Notes under the pieces: model-generated | What the model was told of the DNA's origin: nothing | Databases searched by the model: none | Seen by the model: the letters and a program-made list of their open reading frames with translations, nothing else | Source: Acetobacteraceae bacterium | Lineage (GTDB): Bacteria; Pseudomonadota; Alphaproteobacteria; Acetobacterales; Acetobacteraceae | Length of the DNA: 9,606 nt | Reading direction: 5' to 3' | Assembly: GCA_947478535.1 (NCBI GenBank) | Contig: CANJXD010000194.1 | Coordinates: forward strand, 1 to 9,606 | Shown here: positions 7,118 through 9,606 of the stretch, piece after piece | Layout: each line of letters opens with the position of its first letter | Numbering within the stretch: the stretch's first letter is position 1 | Translations under genes and position numbers: made by a program

Positions 7118-7121
7118 ACCC

Positions 7122-7265
7122 TGGATCGGCGGCGTCTCCACCCGCCGGGTCGACCAGCTGGTCCAGGCCATGGGCCTGTCGGGCATCTCCAAATCCACCG
7201 TCTCCAAGCTGTGCAAGGATATCGACGAGCGCGTGACGGCCTTCCTCGATCGTCCGCTGGAGGGC
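7122..7265 (+). pseudogene. IS256-family transposase, middle fragment (continuation of the 5652 gene)
   Basis: Right of the IS21 insertion the IS256 transposase resumes as WIGGVSTRRVDQLVQAMG, then LSGISKSTVSKLCKDIDERV and TAFLDRPLEG. This is the helix-turn-helix-like region just before the catalytic core. The expected next residues, of the type DWPYLWIDATYVKVR with the first catalytic Asp, are absent: after LEG at 7265 the sequence changes to HPANRQTATEIW, which is not transposase. So the element was also cut by a right-hand deletion, and its right end and catalytic domain are lost. Confidence 0.82.
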
Positions 7266-7381
7266 CACCCGGCCAACCGCCAGACCGCAACCGAGATCTG
7301 GACCTGCGTCCGCTTCCCCGGCGAGGCATGGCGCGTCTCGGCCATCCAGCAGACCGGCTGCTCCACCGGCGCGGAACCGAG

Positions 7382-7414
7382 AAGGGCGGGAGGCTTTTGC
7401 CTCCCGCCCTTTTT
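7382..7414. terminator. Strong intrinsic terminator
   Basis: A perfect 13-base stem (7382-7394 with 7399-7411) with a TTTT loop and core GGGCGGGAGGC/GCCTCCCGCCC is followed by five T residues (7410-7414) on the + strand. On the minus strand it lies 16 bases after the stop of the phytase-like fragment, with a weaker TTCTC tail. It was probably the terminator of that minus-strand gene, and now also blocks + strand readthrough from the transposon side. Every + frame stays open through it, so no + strand gene ends just before it. Confidence 0.85.
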
Positions 7415-7430
7415 CATGCACGGGCCGGCC

Positions 7431-7673
7431 TCATCGCGCGCGCAGGAACTCCGGCACGTGCAGCAGGATCAGCTCGTTGCTGTCGGCCTGGAAGAAGCGG
7501 CGGCCGGCGCTGAACGGCAAGTTGTTGTCGTTGCCGACGATGATGCCGCCGCTTGACGCCGGGGTGACGGTGTTGTGGCAGCGGTCAGCCGGCAGGCCAG
7601 CATACAGCAGTTCGAGCTGCTCCGCCGCCGCCTTTGGCGAGCGGAACTGGCTGCAATCCAGCGCCCCGCCCAT
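7431..7673 (-). pseudogene. C-terminal remnant of an esterase-like/phytase-like secreted protein
   Basis: The minus strand encodes up to 80 codons ending at TGA 7431-7433. The last 40 residues, GGIIVGNDNNLPFSAGRRFF followed by QADSNELILLHVPEFL, resemble the C-terminal blade of phytase-like beta-propeller esterases, where an NDNN(F/L/Y)PFS-GR loop precedes an (D/N)E-F/L-I-L strand. The recognised part begins around 7550. Upstream residues are less certain, and beyond about 7680 the frame only mirrors phage coding sequence on the other strand. The protein would normally be several hundred residues with a signal peptide, so more than 80 percent is missing. The terminator at 7382-7414 directly follows, which supports this as the true 3' end of a once real gene. 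The family call is from motif memory and is moderate. Confidence 0.4.
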
Positions 7674-7685
7674 GCTGCCCAGGCG

Positions 7686-7790
7686 TTGCGCCTGACCTGG
7701 CCTCGCCACGGGCTTGCCAATGGCCGGGTGCTCATCGCTCGCGCGATCTCGCTGCGCGGCGATCGCACCGAGGCCCTGCTGTGGGGATAA
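7686..7790 (+). pseudogene. Phage tail/structural protein, C-terminal end only
   Basis: The last 34 codons before TAA at 7788-7790 read LRLTWPRHGLANGRVLIARA followed by ISLRGDRTEALLWG. This is the type of C-terminus found on phage tail or baseplate proteins of alphaproteobacterial prophages (tryptophan, a short turn with G-x-x-GR, a strand, and a final LWG). Where the phage sequence begins is unclear: the frame is open back to 7575 but the upstream residues are Arg/Gln-rich and overlap the phytase-like remnant on the other strand. The next phage gene starts four bases after the stop. The assignment relies mainly on its neighbours. Confidence 0.35.
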
Positions 7791-7794
7791 CGCC

Positions 7795-8064
7795 ATGCCC
7801 AGCATGCTCGCCTGGACCAATCTCGCCGATACCGCCCAGGAGATCACTGCAACCCGCGAGGCCACTGGTCTCGGCGTGCGCAACCTCCTGACCGAGCCGC
7901 TGGGCGAAGTCTGGCGCGTCCCGGCCGTCGCCGCCGGCGCCACCACCGATATCCAGCTCACCCTGGCCGCACCAGCATCCATCGGCGTCGTCGCGGTGTT
8001 TGGCCCGCGCGACAGCTATCTGCCGCCGGCCTATCAGCTGCGCGTCATGGCCAGGGGGGCGTAG
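7795..8064 (+). pseudogene. Prophage structural protein, N-terminal part, cut short by an IS3 remnant
   Basis: The ATG at 7795 follows the preceding stop by four bases with a GGGGA-like site just upstream. The 89-residue frame begins MPSMLAWTNLADTAQEITAT and continues with NLLTEPLGEVWRV, DIQLTLAAPASIGVVAVFGP and RDSYLPPAYQLRV. The pattern of a short N-terminus, an NLL(T)-x-PxxxVWR motif, and a strand with VVAVFG resembles tail-associated galactose-binding-like phage proteins, which are usually near 200 residues. The last residues (MARGA) probably come from IS3 flanking DNA, since the stop at 8062-8064 lies just left of that remnant. A possible C-terminal piece resumes at 8432, although material could have been lost between them. 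The phage origin is inferred. Confidence 0.45.
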
Positions 8065-8100
8065 CCCAACCGGAGTGAGGCCGCGGCACCGGCGGCGTCC

Positions 8101-8431
8101 TCACGCTGCCATCCTCTGTGGCGTGTGGTCGAGATATGCCTGCTCCCGCGTCCGCGCCGCAAGGCTCGAATGCGGCCGCCGGGAGTTGTGGAAATCCAGA
8201 TACCGGCCCAGCGACGCGCGCGCATCGCTCACGCTGTCATAGGCGCGCAGATACACCTCCTCGTACTTCACGGTCCGCCAACGCCGCTCGACGAATACGT
8301 TGTCTCGCCAAGCGCCGCGCCTAGACTGCCTTCGGCGCTCAAGCCATGCAGATCGCGATCTGCTTCTCCTGCAGCAGGCCCGTGAACGCCACGGAGGTGA
8401 ATTGGCTGCCCTGGTCGGTGTTGAAAATCTC
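8101..8431 (-). pseudogene. IS3-family transposase (OrfB) C-terminal remnant, frameshifted
   Basis: The minus strand carries the end of an IS3-family DDE transposase in two frames. From 8431 down, EIFNTDQGSQFTSVAFTGLL then QEKQIAI contains the second catalytic Asp in NTDQGSQFTS. After a disrupted stretch near 8310-8345, another frame gives GAWRDNVFVERRWRTVKYEE with the catalytic Glu in VERRWR, then VYLRAYDSVSDARASLGRYL and DFHNSRRPHSSL to the stop at 8101. The expected ISMDG-K-G linker between the halves is missing; bases there include an odd GCGCC...GGCGC dyad. The N-terminal half with the first Asp is gone, as is OrfA. This is a dead copy and a different IS3 type from the one at 4454. It lies inside phage-derived DNA. 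Confidence 0.85.
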
Positions 8432-8605
8432 ACAGCCAGCGCGCTTGCGACCGCCGGCTTTGCGCTGATCCTGCAGCCGCGGGTCGATACCTCGCAGCGC
8501 AACGCCATCTCCTGCCGCTGGAACTGCGTTTACGACAATGGCGCCGGGACGCGGACGCTGGCGGATGCCACGTGGATGGACGGCATCTTTTTCGGAGATC
8601 CGTGA
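8432..8605 (+). pseudogene. Prophage structural protein, C-terminal part
   Basis: Right of the IS3 remnant a + strand frame reads ASALATAGFALILQPRVDTS, then RNAISCRWNCVYDNGAGTRT and LADATWMDGIFFGDP, ending with TGA at 8603-8605. Aromatic, Asp and Asn content is normal for a folded protein, unlike the out-of-frame translations here. It could be the far end of the gene that starts at 7795, or the end of a different phage gene if the IS event also removed DNA. The stop overlaps the next start (TGATG), as in compact phage structural operons. No named domain is recognised. Confidence 0.4.
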
Positions 8606-8949
8606 TGCTGCGTACCATCTACCCCCAGCCCGGCGGGCCCCTCGCCGTCATCACCCCAGTGCAGGCCGAAGCGCAGGACGGCGAGACAGCGGAGGAGGCG
8701 CTGCTGCGCCATGCGCGCGGGCTGATGCCGGAGGGCATGCCTGTCGCCCTCGTCGATTCAGACGCCATGCCAGCCGATCGCACCTGGCGGAACGCCTGGT
8801 CGGCGGACTTCAACGACGAGGTGCCCCGCCGCGTCAGCATCGACATGCCCATGGCGCGGGAGATCCACCGCGCCCGGCTGCGGGCAGCACGAGCGCCGCT
8901 GCTGGCGGAACTCGACACGGCGTTCATGCGGGCGATGGAGAACAAGTAG
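8605..8949 (+). CDS. Prophage hypothetical protein, 114 residues
   Basis: This 114-residue protein looks complete. It starts MLRTIYPQPGGPLAVITPVQ, runs through a GETAEEALLRHARGLMPEGM helix and an ADRTWRNAWSADF segment, and ends with a charged helix AREIHRARLRAARAPLLAEL before DTAFMRAMENK. This layout (first strand with xTP, an ALPADRTFRxAW-like motif, and a final AREIHRxRLR helix) is shared by small uncharacterised proteins in alphaproteobacterial prophages, placed after tail genes. The ATG at 8605 overlaps the upstream stop, so I prefer it to the in-frame ATG at 8572, which lies inside the upstream gene. A further phage-like start follows at 8956. Function is unknown; a virion assembly role is only suggested by position. 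Confidence 0.6.
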   Translation: MLRTIYPQPGGPLAVITPVQAEAQDGETAEEALLRHARGLMPEGMPVALVDSDAMPADRTWRNAWSADFNDEVPRRVSIDMPMAREIHRARLRAARAPLLAELDTAFMRAMENK

Positions 8950-8955
8950 GAAAAG

Positions 8956-9000
8956 GTGAGCCGCTTCGATCTACCCAGATGGGCCGCGCAATGCCGAGGC
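8956..9000 (+). pseudogene. Possible start of the next phage gene, truncated
   Basis: Six bases after the preceding stop, a GTG at 8956 with AGGA at 8948-8951 begins MSRFDLPRWAAQ, a plausible protein N-terminus. From roughly 8995 on, the frame only runs antisense to the oxygenase gene and looks like shadow. If real, this marks where the prophage remnant was cut and joined to the chromosomal gene at 9019. The evidence is short. Confidence 0.2.
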
Positions 9001-9018
9001 CACGTCAGCCCGCGCCGC

Positions 9019-9576
9019 CTACGCCAGCACGCTGCGCTCCACGGACGGCATGAAATGCGAAACAGGCGGCGTCTCCAGCCCTTTCACCTTGGCCTGCTCG
9101 TCATAGCGTCGCAGCTGAACCGCCTCCCCGCTGTATGGCAGCGCCTCGAAGGCCTTCACCTCCGCCTCCGACATCGGGCCGCCCTGCAATTCCAGGCTCT
9201 TTACGCTGTCAGGTGAGAGCTTCGCGAAATAGTCTGGCTCAACCGCGCAGAGGTAGCGCTTGGCCGCGACATGCAGTCGCACCGGCTCGGTCACGTCGGG
9301 GCCGAAATGGGATATCAGCCAGGCGTGGCCGAGTTCCTCATGCCGGTCGTCGATCCCGGCATCGGCCGGATCGTCGCCGAGCTCATGCACCATATGACCG
9401 ACATCGTGCAGCAGCGCCGCGGCCACCAGCGCATCGCCGCGGCCCTCGCGCTCGGCGAGCCAAGCGGCCTGCAGGGCATGCTGCTGCTGGTTGATCGATG
9501 TCAGGCCGTAGCGGCCACTTGCCTTCTGCTCAAGCAGGCCCTGGATTTCGGCGAGAATGGCGGGGACGGCGGGCAT
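9019..9576 (-). CDS. PhnZ/TmpB-like HD-domain diiron oxygenase of phosphonate degradation
   Basis: This 185-residue cytoplasmic protein belongs to the phosphonate-associated HD-domain oxygenases. PhnZ of this family uses a mixed-valent diiron site to cleave the C-P bond of a 1-hydroxy-phosphonate, releasing phosphate. The ligand set is complete by alignment with PhnZ from memory: His33, His57-Asp58 (in ALLHDVGH), His79 (DDRHEE), His102 (LHVAAKRYL), Lys106 and Asp159 (RRYDEQAK). The family blocks KLSPDSVKSLELQGGPMSE and AFEALPY are also present. Tyr23 matches PhnZ Tyr24, but Thr26 stands where PhnZ has Glu27, which binds the substrate amine, so the substrate may differ. The ATG at 9576 has AGGGA nine bases upstream. 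Partner genes (a PhnY/TmpA-type hydroxylase, transporter or regulator) would be upstream, outside the window. Confidence 0.85.
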   Translation of the reverse strand: MPAVPAILAEIQGLLEQKASGRYGLTSINQQQHALQAAWLAEREGRGDALVAAALLHDVGHMVHELGDDPADAGIDDRHEELGHAWLISHFGPDVTEPVRLHVAAKRYLCAVEPDYFAKLSPDSVKSLELQGGPMSEAEVKAFEALPYSGEAVQLRRYDEQAKVKGLETPPVSHFMPSVERSVLA

Positions 9577-9606
9577 TCTGTGATTCCCTGATCAACAATC
9601 CTGCGC

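Noticed and set aside
7266..7380. Protein-like stretch TATEIWTCVRFPGEAWRVSAI after the IS256 fragment
   Set aside because: It has a plausible amino-acid mix but no start, no stop before the terminator in any frame and no recognised family, so it is not called a gene. It may be a piece of a phage or chromosomal gene.
7674..7982. Upstream part of the minus-strand frame that ends in the phytase-like tail
   Set aside because: This part mirrors phage coding sequence on the + strand and shows no propeller motifs, so only the downstream 80 codons were kept.
1..9606. Search for a new defence, toxin-antitoxin or retron-like system
   Set aside because: No nuclease, reverse transcriptase, toxin-antitoxin pair or paired RNA structure was seen. 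The unusual parts are explained better by nested IS elements and prophage decay.

Overview
The window is GC-rich (about two thirds G+C by eye), with short intergenic gaps and strong Shine-Dalgarno sites. That fits an alphaproteobacterium, plausibly an Acetobacteraceae/Roseomonas-type Rhodospirillales member; the lineage is inferred from composition and gene style, not proven.

There are three zones. (1) Positions 1-3780 hold an ordinary, intact ABC importer operon on the + strand: the end of a family 1 solute-binding protein, two carbohydrate-type (CUT1) permeases that overlap at TGATG, and a MalK/UgpC-type ATPase with a C-terminal TOBE-type region. The four parts should form one binding-protein-dependent importer for a sugar or polyol-like solute; the substrate cannot be read from sequence. 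(2) Positions 3781-8949 are a decay and insertion zone. It contains a broken TPR (TTC38-like) gene, the last 51 codons of an IS3-family transposase, and one apparently intact small gene of unknown function with a KOW/CarD-like N-terminus (minus strand, 4839-5318). Next is an IS256-family transposase gene split by an IS21-family element, which has itself lost most of istA so that the IstA N-terminus is fused in frame to IstB. After that come the C-terminal tail of a phytase-like esterase with a strong terminator, a run of prophage structural gene pieces, and a second, frameshifted IS3 remnant within those phage genes. (3) Positions 9019-9576 encode a complete PhnZ/TmpB-type HD-domain diiron oxygenase of organophosphonate breakdown on the minus strand, reading away from the debris.

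The functional parts are the importer, the small KOW-like protein, possibly one phage protein, and the phosphonate oxygenase. I found no CRISPR array, tRNA, rRNA or convincing new defence system. The most unusual items are the IstA-IstB deletion fusion in a nested IS, the dense TGTCGCGC repeat cluster at its right end, and a PhnZ-like enzyme that keeps all the metal ligands but differs at the position matching the PhnZ substrate-binding glutamate.
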